A stretch of 7,537 nucleotides of DNA from Acidimicrobiia bacterium (lineage in GTDB: Bacteria > Actinomycetota > Acidimicrobiia > IMCC26256 > BP-133), in NCBI GenBank assembly GCA_025934385.1, contig JAICYE010000094.1, positions 1-7,537 of the forward strand. The letters are read 5' to 3'. Of this stretch, positions 1-6,226 are shown piece after piece. Numbering within the stretch: the stretch's first letter is position 1; every line of letters begins with the position of its first letter. Below the pieces are notes generated by a model. It was not told the DNA's origin, ran no database searches, and was given only the letters and a program-made list of their open reading frames with translations. Made by a program: the position numbers and the translations under genes.

Positions 1-1017
1 GTCGACGCCGCCGTCGCCGCCGGACTCGCGACGCCGGACCCGGGGCCGCCTCGACCGCAACCGGTTGCGGTCGAGGCCCACAAGCGGCACTCCGGCGCCA
101 CCGGGTGCGGGGGTTACCCTGCGGTCGAAGTCGTGCCGGCTCCCGCCGCCTACGTTTTCGGCGAGGACAGCTGTGCGGTCGAGTACCTCGAGTCCGGCGA
201 CCGGAACGCCCGTCCCCGGTCCAAGCCGCCGTTCCCCGCCGAGGCCGGCGTCGGCGGCCGCCCGACCGTCGTCAGCAACGCCGAGACGCTGGCCCAGCTG
301 GCCCTCGTCGCCCGCCACGGCGCCGAGTGGTTCCGCCAGCTGGGCACGCCGGAATATCCCGGAACGCTGCTGGTCACACTGCCCGGCGAGTGCGCCCGGC
401 CCGGCGTCTATGAAGTCCCGGCGGGCACGCCGCTGGCCGACGTGCTGCAGCGCTGCGGCGGCGGCCCGGCCGGTGCGCCGTTCCGGGGCGCCCAGGTCGG
501 CGGCCCGGCCGCCGGCTGGCTCACCGCCGCCGACTTCGACACGCCGCTCAGCCCCGAGGCGTTGGCCGCCCGCGGCTCGATGCTGGGCTGCGCCGCCGTC
601 CGCCTCCTGAGCGACGACCGCTGTGCCGTTGACGCCGTGGCCGAGGTGGAGGCGTTCTTCGCCGCCGAGTCCTGCGGCAAGTGCCCGCTGTGCCGGGCCG
701 AGACGCAGTTCTTCGCCAAGGCCACAGCCGGCCTGGCCGGCGGCAAGGAGATCACCGCGGCCCACCTCGACAAGGCCCTGGAGCTGGCCGAGATGGCCCG
801 CACCGGCACCGACTGCGCCCTGGCCCGCTTCCCGGCGCCGCCACTGCGCTCGGCCCGGGAGCGCTTCCCCGACGACTTCGCCGCCCACCTCCGGGGCGAC
901 GACTGCGGTAGGCGGCACCTGGGGGTCTCACCTGCCTCCCCGGACGGCAGGCGCGGCAGCTCGATGACGATCAGCGGCTGGCCGCCGCCCTGGTTCACCC
1001 CCGACGCCCGCCCCTGA
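1..1017 (+). CDS. NuoF-like NADH:acceptor oxidoreductase flavoprotein subunit, 5' partial
   Basis: The frame is open from base 1 to a TGA at 1015-1017, giving 338 residues with the N-terminus outside the window. The order of motifs is that of the 51-kDa/NuoF family, which takes electrons from NADH through FMN to an iron-sulfur cluster. Visible are YVFGEDSCAVEYLES (counterpart of the usual YICGEETALL segment), then KPPFPAEAGVGGRPTVVSNA and ET, an SLBB-like stretch (PGTLLVTLPGECARPGVYEV), and the C-terminal cluster domain. That domain has ESCGKCPLC, with cysteines at codons 673, 682 and 691, and a fourth cysteine at codon 814 (GTDCAL), as for N3-type [4Fe-4S] binding. The glycine-rich FMN/NADH loop lies upstream of the window. 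A tail of about 40 residues after the usual end (from about 900) is Pro/Gly/Arg-rich and unrecognised. No nuoE or nuoG is beside it, so it may be a stand-alone NADH dehydrogenase module rather than complex I. A GTG at 133 is internal to the conserved region and is not the true start. Family is confident; physiological partner is unknown. Confidence 0.85.
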   Translation, partial: VDAAVAAGLATPDPGPPRPQPVAVEAHKRHSGATGCGGYPAVEVVPAPAAYVFGEDSCAVEYLESGDRNARPRSKPPFPAEAGVGGRPTVVSNAETLAQLALVARHGAEWFRQLGTPEYPGTLLVTLPGECARPGVYEVPAGTPLADVLQRCGGGPAGAPFRGAQVGGPAAGWLTAADFDTPLSPEALAARGSMLGCAAVRLLSDDRCAVDAVAEVEAFFAAESCGKCPLCRAETQFFAKATAGLAGGKEITAAHLDKALELAEMARTGTDCALARFPAPPLRSARERFPDDFAAHLRGDDCGRRHLGVSPASPDGRRGSSMTISGWPPPWFTPDARP

Positions 1018-1045
1018 CCTTTCACGGCCGACCCGAGGAGCACCC

Positions 1046-1801
1046 GTGCACACCGAGATCGACGGATCCATCGCCCTCGTCACCGGCGCCGCCGGCGGCA
1101 TCGGCCGGGCCATCAGCGCCCGCCTGGCGGCGGCCGGCGTCGCCCTCGCCCTCGTCGACCTCGACGGCGACGGCGCCGAGTCCCTCCTGGCCGAGCTCTG
1201 CGCCAAGGGCGTGGCCATCGCCGCCGACCTCACCGACCCCGGCGACATCGAAGCGGCGGCAGCCGAGGCCGAGGCCCGACTCGGCCCGGTGGACATCCTC
1301 GTCAACAACGCCGGCATCTCCGGCGTCGGCCCACCCAAGCCCACCGTCGACACGCCGCTCGACGAGTGGGAGCGGACGCTGGCCGTGAACGTCACCGCGC
1401 CGTTCCTGTTCTCCCGGGCCGTCCTGCCGGGGATGGTCGAGCGCGGCCGGGGCCGGATCGTCAACGTCGCCTCGATGGCCGGGATCCTCTGCCTCCCCGG
1501 CCGGGTGTCCTACGCCGCCTCCAAGGCGGCGCTGATCAGCCTGACGAAGACGCTTGCGGTGGAGTGCGGCGCCTCCGGCGTGCGGGTCAACGCCGTCTGC
1601 CCCGGCTGGGTCGACACGCCCTTCATCGCCGCCCGGATGGCCCAGCCCGAACTGCGGGCCCAGGCCGAGGCCATGGTGCCCGTCGGGCGGGTGGCCACCG
1701 CCGACGAGGTCGCCGACGTCGTCGCCTTCCTGCTCTCCCCCGCCTCCCGCTACATGACCGGCGCCGCCGTCACCGTCGACGGAGGCATGTCGCTCCTCTG
1801 A
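1046..1801 (+). CDS. short-chain dehydrogenase/reductase (classical SDR)
   Basis: This is a complete SDR of 251 residues, the normal length for the classical family. It catalyses NAD(P)-dependent oxidation or reduction of an alcohol/ketone; the substrate cannot be read from sequence. The Rossmann nucleotide-binding motif is TGAAGGIG (residues 13-20), with Asp38 after the second strand suggesting NAD(H) rather than NADP(H). The structural NNAG is at 87-90. The catalytic residues are Asn115, Ser143, Tyr156 and Lys160 (YAASK). The post-catalytic PGWVDTP is at 186-192 and the C-terminal TGAAVTVDGG strand is present. The GTG start at 1046 is supported by GAGGAG at 1035-1040, five bases upstream. 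It begins 28 bases after the NuoF-like gene on the same strand, so co-transcription is likely. Nothing is missing or unusual in the active site. Confidence 0.95.
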   Translation: MHTEIDGSIALVTGAAGGIGRAISARLAAAGVALALVDLDGDGAESLLAELCAKGVAIAADLTDPGDIEAAAAEAEARLGPVDILVNNAGISGVGPPKPTVDTPLDEWERTLAVNVTAPFLFSRAVLPGMVERGRGRIVNVASMAGILCLPGRVSYAASKAALISLTKTLAVECGASGVRVNAVCPGWVDTPFIAARMAQPELRAQAEAMVPVGRVATADEVADVVAFLLSPASRYMTGAAVTVDGGMSLL

Positions 1802-1831
1802 TCCCAAGGGCCGCCCTGGAGGCGGTCGGAC

Positions 1832-1860
1832 GGCGGGCGCGACCCGCCCGCAGGGGTCGC
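1832..1860 (+). terminator. possible GC-rich terminator with two alternative hairpins
   Basis: About 30 bases after the SDR stop, GGCGGG (1832-1837) can pair with CCCGCC (1843-1848). Alternatively GCGACCC (1839-1845) pairs perfectly with GGGTCGC (1854-1860). The two stems share bases and exclude each other. There is no T-run after either, so this is not a canonical intrinsic terminator, although many high-GC actinobacterial terminators lack a strong U-tract. The position between two genes on the same strand fits termination or attenuation. Confidence 0.3.
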
Positions 1861-1926
1861 AATGGGGCGATGCGACGCCACTGCCAGTTGCCTCCAAAGG
1901 GTGGCAGCGCTCGCTCCCCGAACTGT

Positions 1927-1968
1927 CTCTCGTGTCCCCGGGGAACCCGCGCCCCGCTGATCGAGAGG
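1927..1968 (+). promoter_or_regulatory. ribosome binding site of the secreted protein, within a possible sequestering hairpin
   Basis: GAGAGG at 1963-1968 lies five bases before the GTG at 1974 and decides that start. CTCTCG at 1927-1932 is exactly complementary to CGAGAG at 1962-1967, so an mRNA stem could hide the ribosome binding site. Between them CGGGG (1939-1943) can pair with CCCCG (1952-1956). Signalling or temperature control is only a possibility. The binding site is solid; the hairpin's role is inference. Confidence 0.45.
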
Positions 1969-1973
1969 TTTCC

Positions 1974-4900
1974 GTGGCTTTGCGCCGTTCGCTCCGCTCT
2001 GTCGTGCCCTGTATCGTCGTCGCTGCCTTCGCCGCCGTGCTGCCGGCGGCCGGCGCGGCGACCAGCCCGGCCGGCCGGCTCTCCGGCCGTGTGCAGGACT
2101 CCGTGACCGGCGCCGCACTGCCCGGCGCCGACGTCAGCCTGTCCGACCCGGCCTCCCACGCCGTCGTGGCCACCACGACCGCCGACGCCTCCGGCGCCTA
2201 CAGCGTCGCCGCCCCCCAGGCCACCTACGACGTGGCCGTCAGCGCCACCTCGGGTTCCACGCCGGAGCAGGGCCTGATGAAGGGCATCTCCGTCAAGGCC
2301 GACTCCCGGCTGATCGTCGCCCTGGTCGCGCCGGCCGCCCCGGCCTCGACGATGGTCAACGTCACCGGAACCATGCAGGACCGGGACCACCATGCCCTCC
2401 CGTCGGTCGGCCTCACGCTGTACAGCAATGGCATCGGCTACATCAACACCACGTCCGGAGCCGACGGCTCGTTCAGCCTGCGGGTGCCGCCGAGCCATTA
2501 CCTGTTCATGCTGCACAATGCGGCGAACCCGATCGCTGGCGCCGCCGTGCCCCAGCAGAGCTTCGACCTGAGCATCACCGACGTCGATCTGAGCACCGAC
2601 CGCCGTCTCGACCTCGTCCTCCCGGCGGTCGACATGACCGTGACCGTGCGGGACCGGTCGGGCGCCGCCGTGCCCAACACCTACGTCACCGCCTACGGCG
2701 GGCACAACGACGGCGGACTGGACACCTGGTCCTTCACCGTCGCACCTGGCGTCCAGGCCCGGGGCCAGTGGTCGTGGAACGGCAAGACCGACGCCTCCGG
2801 CCGCCTCGTCATGCCCGGGTTCCCCACCGACGCCGTCCGCTTCAGCCTGTCGCCTCCGAGCTTTCCAAGCTTCACCCAGGCCGGGTTCACCCTCACCGCC
2901 GCTGCGAACTTCGACATCACGCTTCCGGTGACGGCGAGGTTGAGCGGTGTGGTCCACGACTACGACGGAGCCCCACTGCCCGGCGTCACCGTCGGCTTGT
3001 TCACCTCCGACGGCAGCAACCTCCCGGTCTCGACCGGCGGCAACGCCATCGCCGCCGCCGACGGCTCCTATTCGCTGGTCGTGCCCACCGGCAGCTACGG
3101 ACTCGGGCTCAGCCGCACATTCAGTCCCGACGGCCGGGGCCGCAACGACACCTACGCCGTCGACAGCGACCCCGGGGCGGTCACGGTATCGGCCGACCGG
3201 GTTCTGGATCTCACGATGCCGGCCCGGGCCGTCACCATCCACGTCACCGACCCGTCCGGGGCGCCGGTATCGGGCGCCCGCGTGCAGGCCGGCAACAACA
3301 CCAGCGTCTCCGTCCCGGGACAGGCCGAGTTCTTCCCCGGCGCGTCCAGCCACGGCTGGCGCGGCAGCAACCGCTCCACCGACAGCGCCGGGAACGCCCA
3401 GATCCTCGTGATGCCCGGGGCGGTCGTCACCGTCAACGCTTTCGCCCCCGACGGCTCGACCCTCGCCCAGGCCGCCCCCGCGGTGCTCGCGGCAGCGGAC
3501 TCCGGTCCGGTGACGCTCGCCCTCCGGTCGACGGTCACGCTGACCGGTCACGCCGGGTTGGGCAACCCTCGGGCCGGCGTCTCCGTGTCCCTCTACAACG
3601 GGTCCGTCTACTTCGGGGCCGACACCGCCGCCGACGGCTCCTACACCCTCCGCCTCCCGCCGGGCTCCTACGACACCATCTCGCTCAGCGGCTGCTGCCC
3701 GTCCCCCTCCGATCCGACCCACCGGCCTGACAACGCCTCCCTGAGCGGTGGCCCGCTCACGGTCACCGCCGACCGCACGCTGGACCTCACCCCGGCGATG
3801 GCGCTCGTCACGGCCCGCGCCTACGACGCAAACGGTTCCCTTCGCTCCTTCGACAGCCTCGGCTACTCGGCTATGGGCACCGGCCCGACCCTCGACGCCG
3901 CTCTCGCCCCCGGCCTTCCGGCCACCAACGCCTACGCCACCACCACGGTCAACGCCGCCGGGACGACCAAGGCGTCGTTCACCGCCTTGCAGGGAACGGG
4001 CTCGGGCGTCGGCTTCACCGTCGGCACGTCGTCCCTCCCGTCGGCCTACGGGCTGCGGTTCTCCGGCGATACTGACGTGGCCGTGGTCCAGACAACGGCC
4101 GGCAGCCCGAACCCGACGACGACCACCACGACCACGACGACGGCGACCACGGCGCCGCCCGGCCCGGCCGATGGCCACCCCGGGAGCGGCGACCTGTCGA
4201 CGTCCGGCACCCCGGGCGGCACAGCACCGGGCGCCACGACGCCGGCCCGGTCCGGGTACTGGATGGTCAGCGCCGACGGCGAGGTGCACGCCTTCGGCGA
4301 CGCCGTCAACTACGGGGATCCGCACGGCACGCTCGGCCAGGCCCGGGCCGTCCACCTCGAGCCGACCGCCGACGGGAAGGGCTCCTGGATCCTCGACGAT
4401 GGCGGCCGCATCCACCCCTACGGCGATGCCGTCGCCCTCGGCGACGCGACGACCGCCGGGCTGGCCGCCGGGGAGAAGGCGGCCAGCCTCTCGGCCACGC
4501 CGTCCGGCGCCGGGTACTGGATCTTCACCAACCGGGGGCGGGTGCTGACCTACGGCGACGCCGCCTTCTACGGCGACATGTCGAAGACCAGGCTCAACGG
4601 GCCGGTCCTCGGGTCGGTGGTCACGCCGTCGGGCAAGGGCTACTACATGGTCGCCGCCGACGGCGGGATCTTCACCTTCGGCGACGCCACCTTCCACGGC
4701 TCGACCGGCAACCTGCGCCTCAACCAGCCCGTCATGGGGATGGCGCCGGCCGAGCAGGGCGGCTACTGGCTGGTCGCCTCCGACGGTGGCATCTTCGCCT
4801 TCGACGTCCCGTTCCATGGCTCCATGGGCGCCACCCGGCTCAACAAGCCGATCTCGGGCCTCGTCCCAGGCCACGACGGCTACCTCATGGTGGCCGAGGA

Positions 4901-4997
4901 CGGCGGGATCTTCTCCTTCGGCGACGTCGCCTTCCACGGCTCCCTCGGGGCCCACCCCCCGGCCTCCCCGGTCGTCGGAGCGGCGCTCCTGCGGTGA
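1974..4997 (+). CDS. large secreted repeat protein: carboxypeptidase-regulatory-like modules, Thr-rich linker, six GYW-type C-terminal repeats
   Basis: The protein is 1007 residues from the GTG at 1974. An upstream in-frame GTG at 1932 is possible but lacks a ribosome binding site, and would place 14 polar residues before the signal peptide. Residues 1-28 form a signal peptide (basic ALRRSLRS, hydrophobic VVPCIVVAAFAAVLPAA, AxA cleavage region). Residues about 34-115 are a carboxypeptidase-regulatory-like beta-sandwich module (GRV.D...ALPGADVSL...DASGAYSV). Three units of about 195 residues follow (from about 126, 320 and 520). Each pairs such a module (DGSYxLxxPxGxY) with a second, divergent module introduced by ADRxLDL and VTV.D.SGAxV. 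Residues 715-723 are nine Thr in a Pro/Ser/Gly/Thr linker. Residues 761-1007 hold six repeats of 39-44 residues (GYWLVASDGGIFAFxxxxFHGS), probably a beta-propeller. No LPxTG, membrane anchor or enzyme active site is visible, so an extracellular adhesive or carbohydrate-binding role is a guess. Recognition of the modules is good; function is unknown. Confidence 0.9.
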   Translation: MALRRSLRSVVPCIVVAAFAAVLPAAGAATSPAGRLSGRVQDSVTGAALPGADVSLSDPASHAVVATTTADASGAYSVAAPQATYDVAVSATSGSTPEQGLMKGISVKADSRLIVALVAPAAPASTMVNVTGTMQDRDHHALPSVGLTLYSNGIGYINTTSGADGSFSLRVPPSHYLFMLHNAANPIAGAAVPQQSFDLSITDVDLSTDRRLDLVLPAVDMTVTVRDRSGAAVPNTYVTAYGGHNDGGLDTWSFTVAPGVQARGQWSWNGKTDASGRLVMPGFPTDAVRFSLSPPSFPSFTQAGFTLTAAANFDITLPVTARLSGVVHDYDGAPLPGVTVGLFTSDGSNLPVSTGGNAIAAADGSYSLVVPTGSYGLGLSRTFSPDGRGRNDTYAVDSDPGAVTVSADRVLDLTMPARAVTIHVTDPSGAPVSGARVQAGNNTSVSVPGQAEFFPGASSHGWRGSNRSTDSAGNAQILVMPGAVVTVNAFAPDGSTLAQAAPAVLAAADSGPVTLALRSTVTLTGHAGLGNPRAGVSVSLYNGSVYFGADTAADGSYTLRLPPGSYDTISLSGCCPSPSDPTHRPDNASLSGGPLTVTADRTLDLTPAMALVTARAYDANGSLRSFDSLGYSAMGTGPTLDAALAPGLPATNAYATTTVNAAGTTKASFTALQGTGSGVGFTVGTSSLPSAYGLRFSGDTDVAVVQTTAGSPNPTTTTTTTTTATTAPPGPADGHPGSGDLSTSGTPGGTAPGATTPARSGYWMVSADGEVHAFGDAVNYGDPHGTLGQARAVHLEPTADGKGSWILDDGGRIHPYGDAVALGDATTAGLAAGEKAASLSATPSGAGYWIFTNRGRVLTYGDAAFYGDMSKTRLNGPVLGSVVTPSGKGYYMVAADGGIFTFGDATFHGSTGNLRLNQPVMGMAPAEQGGYWLVASDGGIFAFDVPFHGSMGATRLNKPISGLVPGHDGYLMVAEDGGIFSFGDVAFHGSLGAHPPASPVVGAALLR
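2349..4091 (+). repeat. three protein-level super-repeats of about 195 residues
   Basis: Within the secreted protein, units begin near bases 2349, 2931 and 3531 (residues about 126, 320 and 520). Each starts with a regulatory-like beta-sandwich: GTMQDRD..ALPSVGLTLY, then GVVHDYDGAPLPGVTVGLF, then GHAGLGNPRAGVSVSLY. Each of these ends in ADGSxxLxxPxxxY. Each unit then passes through (A/T)DRxLDL into a second module whose core reads VTVRDRSGAAV, VTIHVTDPSGAPV or VTARAYDANGSL. The units have diverged at both DNA and protein level, so they are old duplications. Boundaries are approximate and were found by eye. Confidence 0.6.
4254..4991 (+). repeat. six C-terminal GYW/GD-type repeats (propeller-like)
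   Basis: Repeat starts are at codons 4254, 4380, 4512, 4638, 4761 and 4878, with spacings of 42, 44, 42, 41 and 39 residues. The consensus is GYWxVxxDGGIFxFGDAxFHGS, then a variable loop and a hydrophobic strand (PVxGxxxx). Repeats 1-3 are the most divergent (GSWILDDGGRIHPYGDA in repeat 2). Repeats 4-6 are close to one another, suggesting more recent copying at the 3' end. Repeat 5 lacks the GD of FGDA (it reads FAFDVPFHGS). Six units of about 41 residues would suit one closed six-bladed propeller; that is an inference. Confidence 0.8.
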
Positions 4998-5080
4998 GCT
5001 CAGCCGGCGCCGATGCATGGCTCGCCGGGGACTGGGTAGGGAAACCAGGAAGCAACGTTGAGGAAACGAAGGGAGAGGTT

Positions 5081-5401
5081 ATGGCCCGCGCCCTCATCGG
5101 GGAGAAGCTGGTCGACCGGGAAGGCAACACGGTCGGCAAGATCACCGACGTGATCGTCGATTCGGCGACGCTGGAGAACGAGTGGATCACGGTGAAGACC
5201 GGGATGATGGGGGGCGAGCATCTCGTCCCGTTCGCTGCGGTCGAGGAGCGCGGTGACGAGATCCGAATCCCGTTCGCCAAGGACGACGTGAAGACGGCGC
5301 CGACCGTCGACAAGGGCCACGCCGCCCCGTCGCCAAGCGAGCGAGAGCAGGTGTTCTCCCACTTCCGGATGGAGGACCCGGGGCCACCGTCCCGGGTCTG
5401 A
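5081..5401 (+). CDS. small PRC-barrel domain protein
   Basis: This is a cytoplasmic-looking protein of 106 residues with no signal peptide or membrane segment. The first 65 or so residues fit a PRC-barrel fold: ALIGEKLVDREGNTVGKITDVIVD, then a strand pair with EWITVKTGMMGGEHLVPFAAVE, then DEIRIPFAKDDVKTAP. PRC-barrel domains are named after the photosynthetic reaction centre H subunit and RimM, and in small stand-alone actinobacterial proteins their role is unclear (stress and RNA-binding roles have been proposed for relatives). The last 40 residues are charged and Pro-rich, probably disordered. The ATG at 5081 is chosen because GGGAGAGG lies at 5071-5078; the frame is open 5' to 4994 but that part overlaps the previous gene's end and has no binding site. 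It is 83 bases from the secreted-protein stop and converges with the oxidoreductase remnant, 20 bases away. Confidence 0.85.
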   Translation: MARALIGEKLVDREGNTVGKITDVIVDSATLENEWITVKTGMMGGEHLVPFAAVEERGDEIRIPFAKDDVKTAPTVDKGHAAPSPSEREQVFSHFRMEDPGPPSRV

Positions 5402-5421
5402 GCCGCCGGCTGGAACTCGGC

Positions 5422-6088
5422 CTAGACCGGGACGGGCTCCAGCCGGACGGGAATGCCGTTGAAGACCGCGTTGCCTGACACGTCGAGGTCGGCCGGGTCG
5501 GAGGACGTCAGGTCGTTGTAGTTCGCGCCCCCGCCGCCCACCGCCGTCCGCCAGCCGCCCCGGTGACCCCAGCCCTGGGGCAGGGCGACGACGCCCGGCG
5601 TCACCTCGTCGGTCAGCTGGACGGGCACTTCGACGCGCCCCGACTTCGACACCACGGCCACCGTGTCGCCCTCCTGGAGGCCGACCTCCGCCGCGTCCTT
5701 GGGGTGGACCCGTAAAGTCTGGCGCCGCTCCCCCATGAGCCGGTCGACGTTGTGGAACCACGTGTTGTGGGTGGTTCCCGGCGTACCAGCCGATGGCGCC
5801 GGCGCCGTGGGCGTCCATCAGCGCCCGCACCCGGCCGGCGATGTCGTCGAGGGCGGCGTCCCACGACACCCTTTGGAAGCCCCCGTCGGCCTGCCGCTTG
5901 AGCGGGTGGAGCACTCGGTCGGGGTCGTTGTGGACGTCGAGGTAGGCCGGCCCCTTGGGGCAGATGTACCCCTGCGAGAACGGGTTGCCCTTGTCGGCCC
6001 GCAGCTTGGTGACCCGCCCGTCCTCCACCGTCGCCACCATCCCGCAGCACGCCTCGCAGATGCGGCAGAACGTCACCCGCTCTTCCAT
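5422..6088 (-). pseudogene. molybdopterin-dependent oxidoreductase (DMSO reductase family) remnant: internal deletion plus frameshift
   Basis: Two ends of one enzyme are present without the middle. From the ATG at 6088 (GAGAGG about seven bases upstream), the N-terminus has the [4Fe-4S] motif C8-x2-C11-x3-C15 and C43-PKG, then DPDRVLHPLKR, FQRVSWDAALDDIA and GAGAIGWYAGN, which is the beginning of the bis-MGD domain. At about 5775 the reading moves to another frame, which gives THNTWFHNVDRL, then RVHPKDAAEVGLQEGDTVAV, PQGWGH and SGNAVFNGIPVRLEPV. That is the C-terminal molydopterin-binding domain, ending at the stop 5422-5424. Intact relatives are about 650-750 residues; about 220 remain, so roughly 450-550 residues holding most of the molybdenum site are gone. 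The two parts are offset by one base (6088 to 5736 is 117 codons plus one). The C-terminal part has an ATG at 5736 but no ribosome binding site. No function is expected. An assembly collapse is the alternative. Confidence 0.8.
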
Positions 6089-6129
6089 GCCCGCCCCTCT
6101 CGTCAGGCTGCATCTGATCACCCGCCCAC

Positions 6130-6179
6130 GGGTCCCGGCAACCGGGCCCCGGGCCAACCCCTGACCCGCCCGGGTCAGG
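6130..6179. repeat. two adjacent palindromes upstream of the oxidoreductase remnant
   Basis: CCTGACCCG (6160-6168) and CGGGTCAGG (6171-6179) form a perfect inverted repeat with a two-base centre. CCCGG (6134-6138) and CCGGG (6142-6146) form a second, with three more pairs outside it after one mismatch. They lie in the gap of 138 bases between the nuclease gene stop and the remnant start. They could terminate the nuclease transcript (no T-run) or act as a regulator site for the former oxidoreductase gene. The short spacer of the first is more operator-like than terminator-like. Confidence 0.4.
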
Positions 6180-6182
6180 CCT

Positions 6183-6218
6183 GAGCGCAAACCCACACGC
6201 GGCGTGGGATTTCCGCTC
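6183..6218. repeat. left hairpin palindrome of the nuclease cassette
   Basis: The stem is GAGCG (6183-6187) with CGCTC (6214-6218), AAA (6189-6191) with TTT (6210-6212), and CCCAC (6192-6196) with GTGGG (6204-6208). There is a C-C mismatch, one bulged A at 6209, and a seven-base loop. It begins just after the nuclease stop on the - strand, so it could also serve as that gene's terminator. It is a diverged inverted copy of the palindrome at 7151-7193. Confidence 0.7.
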
Positions 6219-6226
6219 CGGGTCCT

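Noticed and set aside
1861..1973. Possible c-di-AMP (ydaO-type) riboswitch in the leader of the secreted protein, suggested by GGGGAACCC and GC-rich stems
   Set aside because: The other conserved blocks that I know for this riboswitch are not present in order; only one short GC-rich match remains.
4116..4142. ACG/ACC run as a DNA microsatellite
   Set aside because: It encodes nine Thr in an interdomain linker with mixed codons, which is normal for secreted proteins of this kind.
1770..5018. Very long open frame (over 1000 codons) on the - strand opposite the secreted protein
   Set aside because: It is a by-product of G/C-rich third positions of the + strand gene. Its translation is Gly/Arg/Val-rich with no recognisable domain, while the + strand has a signal peptide, modules and repeats.
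5004..5028. CCGGCG/CGCCGG stem after the secreted-protein stop as a terminator
   Set aside because: The stem is only six pairs with a 13-base loop and no T-run, which is expected by chance in this composition.
5034..5039. GGGTAG as a stress-sigma -10 element ahead of the PRC-barrel gene
   Set aside because: No GTTT-like -35 element lies at the required distance upstream.
5422..5736. Separate small gene from the ATG at 5736
   Set aside because: There is no ribosome binding site, and conserved oxidoreductase sequence (THNTWFHNVDRL) continues upstream of the ATG in the same frame, so it is the tail of the broken gene.
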